A stretch of DNA of 64,000 bases from Catonia carolina (lineage: Eukaryota; Arthropoda; Insecta; Hemiptera; Achilidae): positions 25,211,238-25,275,237 of the forward strand of contig JAQMRL010000012.1 of NCBI GenBank assembly GCA_035578175.1, in the 5' to 3' direction. The notes beneath the pieces are model-generated. The model was given only the letters and a program-made list of their open reading frames with translations. It was not told the origin of the DNA and made no database searches. Positions 51,805-62,323 of this stretch are shown here, piece by piece. The translations under genes were made by a program, and so were the position numbers. The number at the start of each line of letters is the position of its first letter. Within the stretch, counting starts at the first letter, position 1.

Positions 51805-54365
51805 TTTTTAATGTCAGAACAGACAACTATTGGATGTTTTCGAAACGTGATTAAAATATCACAAATGTCCTTTTGTAATTTAGGACCAGACAAAAGTTGA
51901 TTATTAAGCGAATTGCCGTGACAATCAGAGAAGGAAGCGGTAAATACAACACGAATTTTCCCATTAGGGTCGGCGGTTTTAAAAACGCCGTGGTGCGGAA
52001 TTATGTATTCGGCGATAGAAGAAGCAGGAGACATGTGGTTGAGATTAAGATACTCACGCATGAAATCGTGGTATTTTTGTTGAACTACAGGCTGCTGTGA
52101 AATTTTGACAGCGAATTTTTTAGCAGCACTACTTGCAATATTACGATTGGAAGACAACGATGTAGAGTTAGCTTTAAATGGAAGCGCAACAATGTAGCGT
52201 CCAGTGCTATCACGAGTGGTGGTATCGGAAAATAACTGCTCACAATAGTCATTGTCCGGATCGGTAGCAGGAGGAGCGACGATTTCTTCCGACTCCCAGA
52301 AGCGCTGCATAGTTTGAGACAGCGAATCGACAGCAGCGAATAACGAATTGGTAGGTTGGTTATTTAAAACCGTAGACAATGCTGGTAATTTACCAAAAAT
52401 TACCCAGCCGAAAACTGTAGAAATGGCAGAAGGACTGCCTTTGATTATTGAATTATTGTGTTGAATTATTAGATCAGGAAACACTTCGGCGCCCAGTAAA
52501 ATGTCTACAGGGGCGGAGTGTATGAATTCAGGATCAGCAAGAATTTTATCGGAGTGTGATTGTAACACTTCGTGAGACAGACAAACAGATGGTAAACTAT
52601 TAGTAATTTTAGGAATTACTAAGGCGGTTGTATTGAGACGAAAATCGCTGTTCAGTTGAGAAGCGATGGTAAGCTGCGAAGTACCCTGAATTTGAGTAGT
52701 GGCGGCTGAAATGCCTAACAGGTTTTGACGACACGGAAATATTTTTGCGCCAATTAGTTCTGCAGCGCGAGATGTGATTAAATTCACCTCGGAACCGCAG
52801 TCGAGTACAGCGCGGAAAGCGAGAAAGTTACCAGAGTGATTTTGTATAAGTACAGTAGCAGTACCTAACAAAACCTTTTGAGAACCAGTTTGACATGAAA
52901 GAGAATTACTATTAGACGAATCGATTGAAGTCACGGTATTTTCAGTAACGTGGTCTTGACGCACGCTACTGAATGCAGAAGGATGTTTATCACCACTAGT
53001 ACTTGTAGATGAATTACGATCAAACGAATTGATAACTTGAGAATTATTATTACGATTGAAATTAGTAACAATAGATTTATTGTTTGGATTAATCGATGCA
53101 GAATTACGAACGTTGGAATCGACTTGACTAGGTGCGTCGTGTAACAGTGTGTGGTGATTAGTAGCGCCACATAAACGACAGGATTTAATAGATTTACAAT
53201 CTTTGCGAGAGTGCTTGCCGAGGCAGGCGAAACACCTACGAAGTTGAAAAATTTGTTTATGTCGTTCTTCAACAGACATAGCGAGAAATTTGTGACAATT
53301 GAAAATATTATGGTTAATGGAACCACAAAACTGACATTTATAGATAGTGTCGCTATTTGAATTGGCAGGATTACTACTCAATAAAACTGAATGTTGTTTT
53401 TTAGGCAGTGTCGGAGACTGCGGTTGTTTACGGAAAACCGGTTTGTGGACTGCCGGTTTATCGACATTAGATTTACTTGCATACGACGAACTGGAATTAT
53501 CGATAGATTGAGAAGAATTAAGCAACTCACAAGAATGCATTTTAGCAGTAACAAACGAGATCAAGGCTTCGTACGAAGGAACGGTAGACGCAGGATTATG
53601 ATCCGCGAAACTCAGTTTAGTAACAGGATCTAGATTTGAATAAACGATTTCAAATAAAAGATACTCAAGGAAATTAATATTGAGTATTCGCAAAGCGCCA
53701 ATAGCAGATTCGTGAACGTTTAAGAAATGTTTCAACGATTGATAATTAGGCGAATCAGATTTGATGAAATTAAAAACTTGATTTAAATGCACATTTGCAA
53801 TTCTACGTGGGTTTGAATAACGGTCGAGTATTAAATTATATGCCAATAAGTAATTATCAGCTGACAATGGTAAATGCTCAATTAAGCGAAGTGGCTCGCT
53901 AGTTAAAGAGCACCTTAAGTAATGCAGTTTTTGAACATGAGATAAATCAGAGTTGTTATGGATTAAATCATTGAATAGACTTATGAAATTCTGGAATTTG
54001 GTTATATCGCCATCGTAAGACGGTAGACGAATATTAGGTAATTGAACCAATGGCGAATTATTGGTTTTATGTTGACTTGAAATAATCACAGTTTTATTTA
54101 GCGATTGAATTAGTTGTTGTGCAGAACCGATTAATTGAAAATATTTGTTTTCAAAATTAGTGCGCTCGATTTCGAAATTGTTATCAGGTTGAAGTAATTC
54201 AAGTTTGGTTTGAATTAATTCAAAGTCAGACCAAAGGTCGATGAATTTTTCTAGGCGTAATTTTACTTGAGTTATTTCGACGTCAGATTTAAGAAATAGA
54301 TCAAAACGATTTAAATGATTATTGATCACGTCACGTTTTTTAATTAATGATTTATAATCGTCCAT
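51801..54365 (-). CDS. gag: BEL/Pao gag, protease and RT part 1
   Basis: An 854-codon frame. Residues 1-290 form the gag/capsid region (DUF1759-like, with IRLPSYDGDITKFQNFISLF near 112). Three zinc knuckles follow: C344-C357 (Cx2Cx4Hx4C), C378-C390 (Cx2Cx3Hx4C) and C396-H409 (ending in His). The aspartic protease active site is LDCGS at D522, with Cys in place of the usual Ser/Thr. From about 720 it runs into the RT fingers (HHGVFKTADPNGKIRVVFTA near 785-804) and stops right after the first palm Asp (CSDIKK). BEL/Pao elements normally have one gag-pol frame, so the stop reflects a one-base loss, an assembly error in a homopolymer, or programmed -1 slippage. The start at 54365 follows a ~500-bp leader from the 5' LTR. 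Confidence 0.9.
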   Translation of the reverse strand: MDDYKSLIKKRDVINNHLNRFDLFLKSDVEITQVKLRLEKFIDLWSDFELIQTKLELLQPDNNFEIERTNFENKYFQLIGSAQQLIQSLNKTVIISSQHKTNNSPLVQLPNIRLPSYDGDITKFQNFISLFNDLIHNNSDLSHVQKLHYLRCSLTSEPLRLIEHLPLSADNYLLAYNLILDRYSNPRRIANVHLNQVFNFIKSDSPNYQSLKHFLNVHESAIGALRILNINFLEYLLFEIVYSNLDPVTKLSFADHNPASTVPSYEALISFVTAKMHSCELLNSSQSIDNSSSSYASKSNVDKPAVHKPVFRKQPQSPTLPKKQHSVLLSSNPANSNSDTIYKCQFCGSINHNIFNCHKFLAMSVEERHKQIFQLRRCFACLGKHSRKDCKSIKSCRLCGATNHHTLLHDAPSQVDSNVRNSASINPNNKSIVTNFNRNNNSQVINSFDRNSSTSTSGDKHPSAFSSVRQDHVTENTVTSIDSSNSNSLSCQTGSQKVLLGTATVLIQNHSGNFLAFRAVLDCGSEVNLITSRAAELIGAKIFPCRQNLLGISAATTQIQGTSQLTIASQLNSDFRLNTTALVIPKITNSLPSVCLSHEVLQSHSDKILADPEFIHSAPVDILLGAEVFPDLIIQHNNSIIKGSPSAISTVFGWVIFGKLPALSTVLNNQPTNSLFAAVDSLSQTMQRFWESEEIVAPPATDPDNDYCEQLFSDTTTRDSTGRYIVALPFKANSTSLSSNRNIASSAAKKFAVKISQQPVVQQKYHDFMREYLNLNHMSPASSIAEYIIPHHGVFKTADPNGKIRVVFTASFSDCHGNSLNNQLLSGPKLQKDICDILITFRKHPIVVCSDIKK

Positions 54366-54872
54366 GTTGACAAAAATGAACGAATAAATATAAATGAATT
54401 AATAAACAGACACAAGTTGAAAAAGGTAAACAAACAGTAACTGACTATAATTAGGTCAGTATAACGATTTAGCATTAAAGGTTATGACAACGAAGTACAC
54501 AGTACGAGAATCAGTTTGTAAGTGAAACCAGTTGACTGTGGAAAGAGAATGTGCGGAGAGCGAGTCTGCGCATTAGAACGTTGTGACTTGATGAAGACAA
54601 GAGAAAATGGCGACCGTTACTAATTCTTGAACAGAGCTAACAGAGACGTGAAGCGTTGAGTGTGACGTCACAAGACACACAGTACATAGTTTTAAACAAG
54701 ACGCAACCAGCATATATACGCAACAAATAGATACATCCACCCGTAACACAATAACCGCAGATGATTACACAATGTGTAATTAACGAATTTAATGAAATAA
54801 TAAAACAGTATATATATAATTGACTGTAGCCATAATTACTGATACATATCCAATGCCCGGAACGGACCAAAA
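54366..54872 (-). promoter_or_regulatory. BEL/Pao leader and primer-binding site
   Basis: Untranslated leader between the 5' LTR and gag. The primer-binding site begins three bases inside the LTR edge: the minus strand reads TGGTCCGTTCCGGGC (54869-54855), which starts with the TGG that pairs with a tRNA CCA end. I could not name the matching tRNA from memory. Packaging signals would also be expected here but none can be identified by eye. Confidence 0.65.
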
Positions 54873-55582
54873 TGTTAGCGCTTGTAAGGGCGCTGAATAA
54901 AAGACAATAAAGCGAATTCGAAATGAATAATTCTATCTTAATTAGTAGACGATTAATTAATTGAACTCGGAGGACCAGGCTAGTTTTAAGCAGCTGCCAG
55001 CCACAGCTAAAACGACTTAGAGAATAAACGAAATGAATTAATAGATAATTGAACGAAATAACGAAAGGTAGGGGACATAATTGGCAGGACAAAAACATAG
55101 GAAGGCACACAATTGATCAACTATTCATAATAAATGAAAGGCGCTCTTACCTTGAATTCAGAAAACGACATGAGACTTGTAGGCACGCACGTGGTGAAGC
55201 ACTGATAACATCGCAATAAACAAACAGCAACAGTTCACAATACAAAATACATGAGCAATTGAATATAATTCACACAAAGCAAAGAACAATAAACAGCTTA
55301 AGTTCATAACAAACGACGAATAACGAACGAAACCAGATTGTAAACGAAGAATGGCAGGGTATCGACAACCCCAAGCCACGCGCTAAGCGCGGACGGCAGA
55401 CACGCTTCCATTCATCACGAAAGCTGAAACAAGAGTGTGTATAAGGATGCCGGATATGCAAGGAGGAGTAGGGATAAAGGATGACGTGATTAGTGATGTC
55501 ACGCGGAAACAATCAAGCAGGAACAATTATGATTAGCGGGAGAAAACAATTTGAATTAACCCGGGTAATACTGGCGCTAACA
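54873..55582 (-). repeat. BEL/Pao element, 5' LTR
   Basis: 710 bp, identical in length to the 3' LTR and differing at three positions. It should carry the promoter for the minus-strand transcript. It ends in the same TGTTAGCGC/GCGCTAACA inverted tips, and the target duplication TCGAC follows at 55583-55587. The 157-codon minus-strand frame at 54637-55110 runs from the LTR into the leader and has no domain; I do not call it a gene. Confidence 0.9.
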
Positions 55583-55587
55583 TCGAC

Positions 55588-56267
55588 TTTTTCCGTCGAT
55601 TCTCGATAACCATTTTTTTTTCATGTATCGGTGGTATCGAATATCGGCGTATGTAATCGATAGATCCCTAAAACTAACATACTTAAATGCGGTTGTTATA
55701 AAGAAAATTTAATTATAAAATATTAGGTATATCTTACTGGTAGTGTTTTCGAATTTTTACTTTCTCTTGCCCTATATGAATATAGACACAGACCAATCGC
55801 TAAAATAAACGTTTCTTTTAGAGTTCAGGGTAGTTACAAACGTGTGTTTTTGGTAAAAATTTAATTTCAAAAATCTGCATGAAAACAATACCTTCCTTTC
55901 CTGTACAATCATATTGAACAAGAGAAAGATAAAAAATATATAAAAGGTACGGTCCATCTATTTCAACCAACTTCCCTATCTATTTACTACACATTCTACT
56001 GATCCCAGTGCACTTTAACCGTTTTACCAACGTATGCCTCCTGTCATGTTTACAAGTAATAAAAGCTGCTTTTCAGAGCTTTATACGTCACTATCAGAAA
56101 AGCGGTTTATTGTCAGTAGAACTTTACAAAAGTAATTCTAGAAATGTTTTGAAAATAATACCGGAAAGCCTTCAGCCATGTCTACTTGGAAAATTACGTA
56201 GTATTTCCCAGTAAGCTTATTCGGGTTTGGAACCGGAAAAACAATCTGGAGCTAAACACACACACAC
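55588..56267. other. intergenic DNA with a small Rep-A foldback
   Basis: Near 55755-55942 a Rep-A 5' end (TTTTTACTTTCTCTTGCCCT) on the plus strand is followed directly by a Rep-A 5' segment on the minus strand that ends at AACAAGAGAAAGATAAAAA, forming a ~190-bp hairpin-like unit. A CA microsatellite lies near 56257-56272. No gene; the 68-codon frame at 56008-56214 has no motif. Confidence 0.45.
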
Positions 56268-57454
56268 ACACGCACGACTTTATCTTGTCAATGCATATAA
56301 TGAAATATATAACCTACATTTAATCATAAGTATACAATATAAATGATAAAAATTACCTAATTTTAATTATCAATGAATGGCAAAATTTGAAAATCAACCT
56401 CTGTAGGACTTAAAAATACGGGAAATCACTAATTGTGAATAAACTAAGCTCTATAGAAAAAATGCTTGAATTAAAAGTTGTGTGTTCTTTAATTCAGTAA
56501 CTAAGAGTCAAAAGGGGTAATTTTCTTCTTTTGACCATTTTTGGGTTGACCATTTTGTAGAATTTATTATATTGCACAAGGTGATATGGTCTGTTTGTTT
56601 TAAAAGTAGTAATCTGTCTGCTTATATTTAACAAAAACCTAGCTTTGAATCCGAACTAAGAATCTCCAATACTATTTCTGTTTCAAAAGTATAATTCTCC
56701 AAATCAACCAACCAGAGAAGAGGATTTAGGTCACATGACTGATTTCATTTCTAAGTGAGGTTATGAGCTCTTTGTGTTATTGTTTTGATTGATGGTGGTA
56801 GAGCTACTGTTATTCTTTATATTACAATTTAATAATAATATTGAAAATGCTGTTAACTTTAACTTATAAGATGTAATAATATCCAAACATTCCACAGAAA
56901 GTAGCACCGACTAAAGCTAGGTAAACTATCGAAACCAGAATTGTGGTAAAGAAATGAAAAATAGTTTTCTCCACCTAATGTGTTTTTGAAACAAAACTAG
57001 TGTTCTTCGTAGCATTTTGATACACAAGTAGAAATCTCCACAATTTTGATCGCCTTTTGAGGATTAAAAGAGGAAACCTCCATGTTTATTATTTTAATTG
57101 TGAAAGAAGTATTACAGATAATAATCGTAAAACTCCTAGAATGATTGTGCATACCGTACTTCATAATACGAGTATTAATATTTTGTTTGAAATAAAAACT
57201 GAGCACTTTGCTTCATATAATTTTTGTCATTTATAAAAAAGTTGTTCAGAGGATTACCAGTTCTGATCCTCAGAGATTAAATTGATATATAGTTTTGTTG
57301 TTAAATGCATACTAACGCGGCAGTCATAAAAAATTTAATTTTTTACCAATTATAATAAGCAAAAATACAGAAAATCACAACTTGATTTTAAGTGGGTTGT
57401 AAGCACAAAACATTGAAATAAAAGCTATAGGTTTTTCAATTTCCTGCAACTTTG

Positions 57455-57460
<6 letters not shown>
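56268..57460 (-). repeat. Rep-A copy split by ~800 bp of unrelated DNA
   Basis: 56268-56505 is the Rep-A 3' region on the minus strand (GACTTTATCTTGTCAATGC, TTAAAAATACGGGAAATCAC, GAAAAAATGCTTGAATTAAA). The family reappears at about 57305-57460 (GCGGCAGTCATAAAAAATTT, AAAAATACAGAAAATCACAA, TTTTTCAATTTCCTGCAAC). The intervening AT-rich DNA is unassigned and contains no recognisable gene. Confidence 0.55.
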
Positions 57461-57488
<28 letters not shown>

Positions 57489-57600
57489 TGTACGCGGGGT
57501 ACCCCGGACAGAGTGTGTGAATCTTGCTCGATGTACCGGCCAGTCGAAGTTAATCCGGCCAGCTATAAGTTAAACCGGCCAGGCCGGCTAACCGCTGATA
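57459..57600. repeat. TA microsatellite and CCGGCCAG short repeats
   Basis: A (TA)n run at 57459-57482 is followed by the palindrome GGGGTACCCC (57496-57505). Three spaced CCGGCCAG units (starting at 57536, 57555 and 57575) then occur at ~19-20 bp period with AGTTAA spacers. The GC content contrasts sharply with both flanks. Possible short tandem repeat, binding-site array or transposon tip. Confidence 0.6.
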
Positions 57601-59750
57601 TTTTATACAGTATACTGCCTGACTGTGCTGCTATCTACATTATATTGGTAGGCTTTTGTTCATTACCCAATGTTATTCAAGGAGAACCAACTTTTAAGAT
57701 TCCTTGCTCTTTTATAAACAGATAGGCCCCGACTACTCATGAAACTTGTTAAGTGGCTTTAGCCTATAATAACTACTATCAGGTGTTTGTATGTAAACGA
57801 AAATTGCGACAGTATTTGTGCAAGTTTTGCTTGAAAACTTTATCTCTTTATTGCAAGACTTCGAGTTGCCATTGAAGTTTGAAATCGCCCACACAAAATA
57901 TTTTGTAAATATTTAATGTTTGTTTTCCCTTTTAAAGTAATGTTTCCGACAAAAACCAGTGACTCTCAAAAATTTCTCAGTTAAAAAACATAAAGTTAAG
58001 TATAGTTCTACTGGATATTAACAACAGTAGGCCTACTCTATTATGCACATTTACCAAATGGACCGCTTCTCTAAAATTTGAACAATATAAAATATAGGCT
58101 AAATTAAAGGAATAGTTTGCTTTGATAGGAGCGAAAATGTAAACAAAAGAACATCTGGTCAACTGTGCCGAATGCCGCATGTGTCACTCTAGTTGTTCTT
58201 GAAAATATTTTGTCTTGCATAGGCTTAAGATATATTTTGTTTGGGGAACAAGATAAGTGGCTATAATGGTTAGAGGTTTAAGTTATATTTGTATTGTAAA
58301 TTTACCAGATATAACGCATGTTGGCTGTAATAATGGTAGGTACCGGTATGAATATTTTTTATTGTGCAGCTTGTTATTAGGAAAACAATTTCAGGAATGT
58401 TTTTCTTAATCATGGTAACTTACCACAGAAATGTTAATATAAACAGTTGTTACGAGATTATTTTTTTATGTTCAAATTCACTAAATAAATTGCCATTAAT
58501 GGTTCTTCAACAAAAACTTTTTCATTTGGAAATTTGAGGTTTTAAATCTTATTCCTAAGTGGCAAAGTGGTGGTTTAATTTGGAGTAAACTTTTTCTTTA
58601 TATAATATTCAATAAAGAAATGAGATATCGTAGGGTGGGATGTTGGTCATTTAACTTATATAACTTAAAAGAAGTTCCTTAGTAGAAAACTTTTTCAAGT
58701 AGACAAGTGTGCATGAAAATAAACCAAGAATATGAAACTTAAAATTTGGTCAGAAAGAATATTTTTAATGTATGTACGGAACTTAACCTGGTGTAAAGCC
58801 ACATCATGCTGCATTAGGTGACAAGTAAGATTATTTTAAATGCTCTTTATATATCAGCAATTTCCTTTAATCAAAGAGCTAGGCTAGCTGTATAGGTCAT
58901 ACTAACAATGTATTTTTCCTAATCTAGCACACTTTAATTTTCAAAATTAATTTATTTTCATATGTATATTATTGGTTGTATTGCATACATAGGTACCCCT
59001 CTAGCTTATAGATGTTTTAAGGGAAGCAATAAACACTGACTTTCATCCTTAAACTTTTACAGTAAAATTTACAATTATGAACCCCCATCGCAGCAAACCT
59101 GCATACTCAACGGGGTAAAAGTCTGTTATGTGCCACTAATACAATTTTTCCCAAACAGGCTTATATAGTACAGTGATTGAAACTGTTTGTATTTAATAAT
59201 AAGAAAAAAGACAAATATAGTAAAATAGTAGTTTACTGGAGTAAACTTAGTTGAAGCTGGGTTACATTACGTTAGTTTAGGCTACATTAGTTTAGGTTAT
59301 GGTAGCCCTATTTGCATGTCCGAGTCAGATAAGAGAAGATCGAAAGAATACGGAATGGAATACATTTACACGTTTACATTTTACTATATTATCAGTTCAG
59401 TCAATAAGAAATTAAAGTTAGTTTTATATAGTTTAGAGTCAATTTAAAAAAGTTTAAGCGTTGGGGGAACATAATGGATATGTAGTGCGAAAGGAAGTGA
59501 TGTAATATGCTCATTTAAAAATGTGATAGGCTATACTATTGTATCTGTTCTGATTTTGTTTTAAGTTTAATTGTCTGCTTTTTTTAGATTAAATTATGTC
59601 ACAAAAAAAACTCATTTCCCTTGTCGAGGCAAGAGGCTTCTGGATTTGGCTCTTGCATTTGAGCAGAAAAATGAAGGCGAGTAAATAGGAATTCAGGGGC
59701 AGGTTCTATGCCAGTGTTTGATATAGGCCTAATTATTTTAGTAAATAATA
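57601..59750. other. AT-rich intergenic DNA, no gene seen
   Basis: More than 2 kb without a convincing ORF or known repeat. There is a small TTACGTTAGTTTAGGCTACA / TTAGTTTAGGTTATGG duplication near 59269-59302. It may hold introns or regulatory DNA of a neighbouring gene, but nothing shows that directly. Confidence 0.45.
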
Positions 59751-60382
59751 AAGTAGAACCTCGGTTACACGACAACCTTGATAACCGTCTGGTGCATTTC
59801 TTAAATCCTCTTGAAATTACCATAACTCTCAGTGTTCAATGTTCTTCCATAACACAGCTTTTTTTATCTAAAAGACTTCGATAACACCTATTTATCCCTG
59901 TTCACATCATAACTCTGAGTCTCTTTAACACAACACAATTTTTTTTGGAATCAACCTCAGCAACACGAACCCAAGCTTCGTGTTAACAGCATCCTTGGTA
60001 AGTGACTCAACGGAAACAATGTTTTGGGAGGAACAACAACCGTTCAGATTTAAGTCCAAACTTGAAAACTCCGCCTCCTCCTCCTAATCCTCGGTAAAAA
60101 TGATATCTGTGACTGTTGCAAATATGCGTTGTCTTATCATTGCCTAAACAGCATAATGTCTGAAAAAAATAACTTATCTATCCAATTTGGTACATGCGTA
60201 GTTTTAGTAGAAGAACACAGTAAATTACACTTTAGAACTACAAATTGTTTAAAGGTTTCTATAGTTTCCAGTAACTAACCTTAATAACACTACTATTGGC
60301 CAAAACTACCGTGATAATACAACATTTGAAAACAATACTGTTTTCTAAACCCCTTTGAGAGTCTTCTTTAAAGGTTCTACTG
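59751..60382. mobile_element. pogo/Tigger-type MITE, 632 bp
   Basis: The left end reads AAGTAGAACCTCGG and the complement of the right end CAGTAGAACCTTT. TA flanks both ends (59749-59750 and 60383-60384). AGTAGAACCT-type tips with TA duplication are typical of pogo/Tigger-derived MITEs. Inside are several scattered AACAC and TAACAC words and no transposase sequence. The internal 74-codon frame at the left edge is chance. Confidence 0.6.
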
Positions 60383-60496
60383 TATTTACTTATAGAAAAT
60401 AACTAATACACTTTTGGTTGTTTTAATCATTTTGTGTTTTAAATACCAACCCCAACGCCTTTAAGTACATTGTCAGATTGTCAGAGTAATCGTGAG

Positions 60497-60576
60497 TCAT
60501 TTCCATTGAAGACCGCTACCGTCATTCATTTGGCCTTCAGTTACGCCATTCTGATCCTCATGAAAAGTAACTTTTT
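60497..60576 (-). repeat. 80-bp inverted repeat, left arm
   Basis: Pairs with 61586-61665 with 79 of 80 positions matching; the arms are 1009 bp apart. Similarity ends sharply on both sides. Read on the minus strand the arm has an open frame ending in QWK and a stop; the one mismatch between arms is a synonymous third-position change (AAT/AAC). Confidence 0.85.
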
Positions 60577-61585
60577 ATACTCTTTAACTATTTTACACAG
60601 GCCTAATTTGTCGTTTAGGTTAGTTTCCCAGGTAATCAAAAAAACCTGGAATACTTGTAACTTACACAACAATTGTAATGTTTAATTTCGCTGTAAATAA
60701 TTTCAAACTAATTTTAAATATAATATAAATTTTATTTCATTAACATACATTGTCTTGTAATTCAAACGAGTAATAAGATTGATAATTATAGAATGAAGAA
60801 GGTCATAATAATACAAAAATATTAATTAATGTATTCTAGGTCATAGAAACATACGCTTAAGTCAGATGTTTTGTTACATGTAGTTATTTGCAAACAATAA
60901 CATAACAAGCTCGCCCTCGCAAACTGTACGTCTGCTTTGGTTGTGGTATACAGTCGTTGTAAGTGAAGGCTGAGAATCCAAATGATATCTCGCTGGGTGT
61001 GTTTGTGTATTTTCCTAAAGTTAGTTTTGAATTAGAACAGCCTGACCTAACTGCCATTTTTATTTTTATTTAAGTGTGTCATTTTTATTTTAAATGCTGA
61101 TTTTCAAAACTGCCTTATACTGCTCTGTGGCTGTTAGATTAGGTTAAGTTACATTCCGATATTTTATCTTTATTAGTATATTAAAATGTTGAGGTTATTT
61201 TTATGAATGTATTTGAATATGAAAAGCTTTTGTCTGAGGCCAGTATTACTAATTATTACCTTACTGTGTTTCCACTATCTAGTACTGATTGTGTATTGTG
61301 ACAAAATAAGTGCCTACAGCAACTTGCCAATGCAGAATTTGGAGGCCGCGGATTGAGGACAACTTATAATGCACAATGCTCATAGTATTTGCAATGCAGG
61401 TTCTTCTATCCTACTGAATGAATCAGCATCCTACTAAATATGACAGGCTAGGATTGTGATAGTATTTTTCACGTTTAATACTGAGCCAATTAAAAATTAC
61501 AATCCGGGGCTACTCACAGTCTTGAGTAAGATCTATGTCTATGGCATGCCATAGTCACCCTGACCTTTTGTCACTTGGTTACGGG
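60577..61585. other. spacer between 80-bp inverted arms, no gene seen
   Basis: About 1 kb without a recognised ORF or repeat. A slightly GC-richer patch lies at 60905-60980 (CTCGCCCTCGCAAACTGTAC). Confidence 0.4.
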
Positions 61586-61665
61586 AAAAAGTTACTTTTC
61601 ATGAGGATCAGAACGGCGTAACTGAAGGCCAAATGAATGACGGTAGCGGTCTTCAATGGAAATGA
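61586..61665 (+). repeat. 80-bp inverted repeat, right arm
   Basis: Reverse complement of 60497-60576 with a single mismatch (near 61615). On the plus strand it contains an open frame of about 25 codons with FHEDQNGVTEG and MNDGSGLQWK before TGA. It may be a duplicated short exon or transposon tip; no splice site or target duplication is convincing. Confidence 0.85.
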
Positions 61666-62323
61666 TTTAATTGATTTTATTTGCAGTATTCCTAATTGGC
61701 TTTATATATTGACTGTTAGGTCACTTATTTAAAACTGTGCTTTTCATTATGTTATGTTTAGTTTTGTATTACTACAATGTTACATTACAAAAATATTTTA
61801 ATATATGAAAATGTTCTTGGTTAAGGTAGTTATTTCAATGATTATCCTGTTTTTTCCTAAGAAATAGGACAATATCAGTTAAATATAGTATTTATTAATA
61901 ATGACTATTAAATTTGCCGATTATGGTCTTTAAAATTATAAAATTCTAATTTATGGTGGTGTAAAAGCATTTAATTCTTTTGCAAACAGTTAGTCCGTTT
62001 TTAAGCAGCGGAATATTTTAAAAAGCAAATTATTTATACTTTGTTCAGTCGCAACAAATTCATATACTAGGCATACGTTGACAAAATATTTCCCGCTCAA
62101 AATATAAAACCCAACCCTGGTGATAAATGTGCTTCATTATACTCTCAGTGTAAATGGTAAATAAAATACATGTAGCATTGGAAACAACAATAAGAAAATA
62201 ATTTCTAACCTAAATATTAAAAAAATTAAAATTCCAAACATTGGCGAGTTCATTTTCCTTGATAGTTATTTGGCCAATGAAATACTCTGTAATTTCTTGA
62301 GCAGTGTTGAGAAATCAAGTTTT
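61666..62323. other. AT-rich DNA downstream of the recombinase-like gene
   Basis: No ORF. It lies on the 3' side of the minus-strand gene that follows, so its 3' UTR and polyadenylation site would fall here, but none is clearly identifiable. Confidence 0.4.

Larger units (their letters stand above)
47692..55582 (-). mobile_element. BEL/Pao LTR retrotransposon, nearly intact
   Basis: A complete 7.9-kb element on the minus strand: 5' LTR (54873-55582), primer-binding region, gag-protease-RT part 1 (54365-51801), RT part 2-RNase H-integrase (51804-49042), a 640-bp 3' region with a 57-bp tandem repeat, and 3' LTR (47692-48401). A perfect 5-bp duplication, TCGAC, flanks it (47687-47691, 55583-55587). 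Five bases is the usual BEL/Pao target duplication. Three differences in 710 bp between LTRs point to a recent insertion. No envelope-like ORF is present. A single frame break in RT separates it from the one-ORF layout usual in this superfamily. Confidence 0.92.

Noticed and set aside
49358..53633. Plus-strand ORFs of 66-96 codons opposite gag and pol
   Set aside because: Antisense shadows of the minus-strand BEL/Pao coding region.
59599..59823. 74-codon minus-strand ORF with a plausible look
   Set aside because: It runs into the left tip of a MITE and has no recognisable domain.
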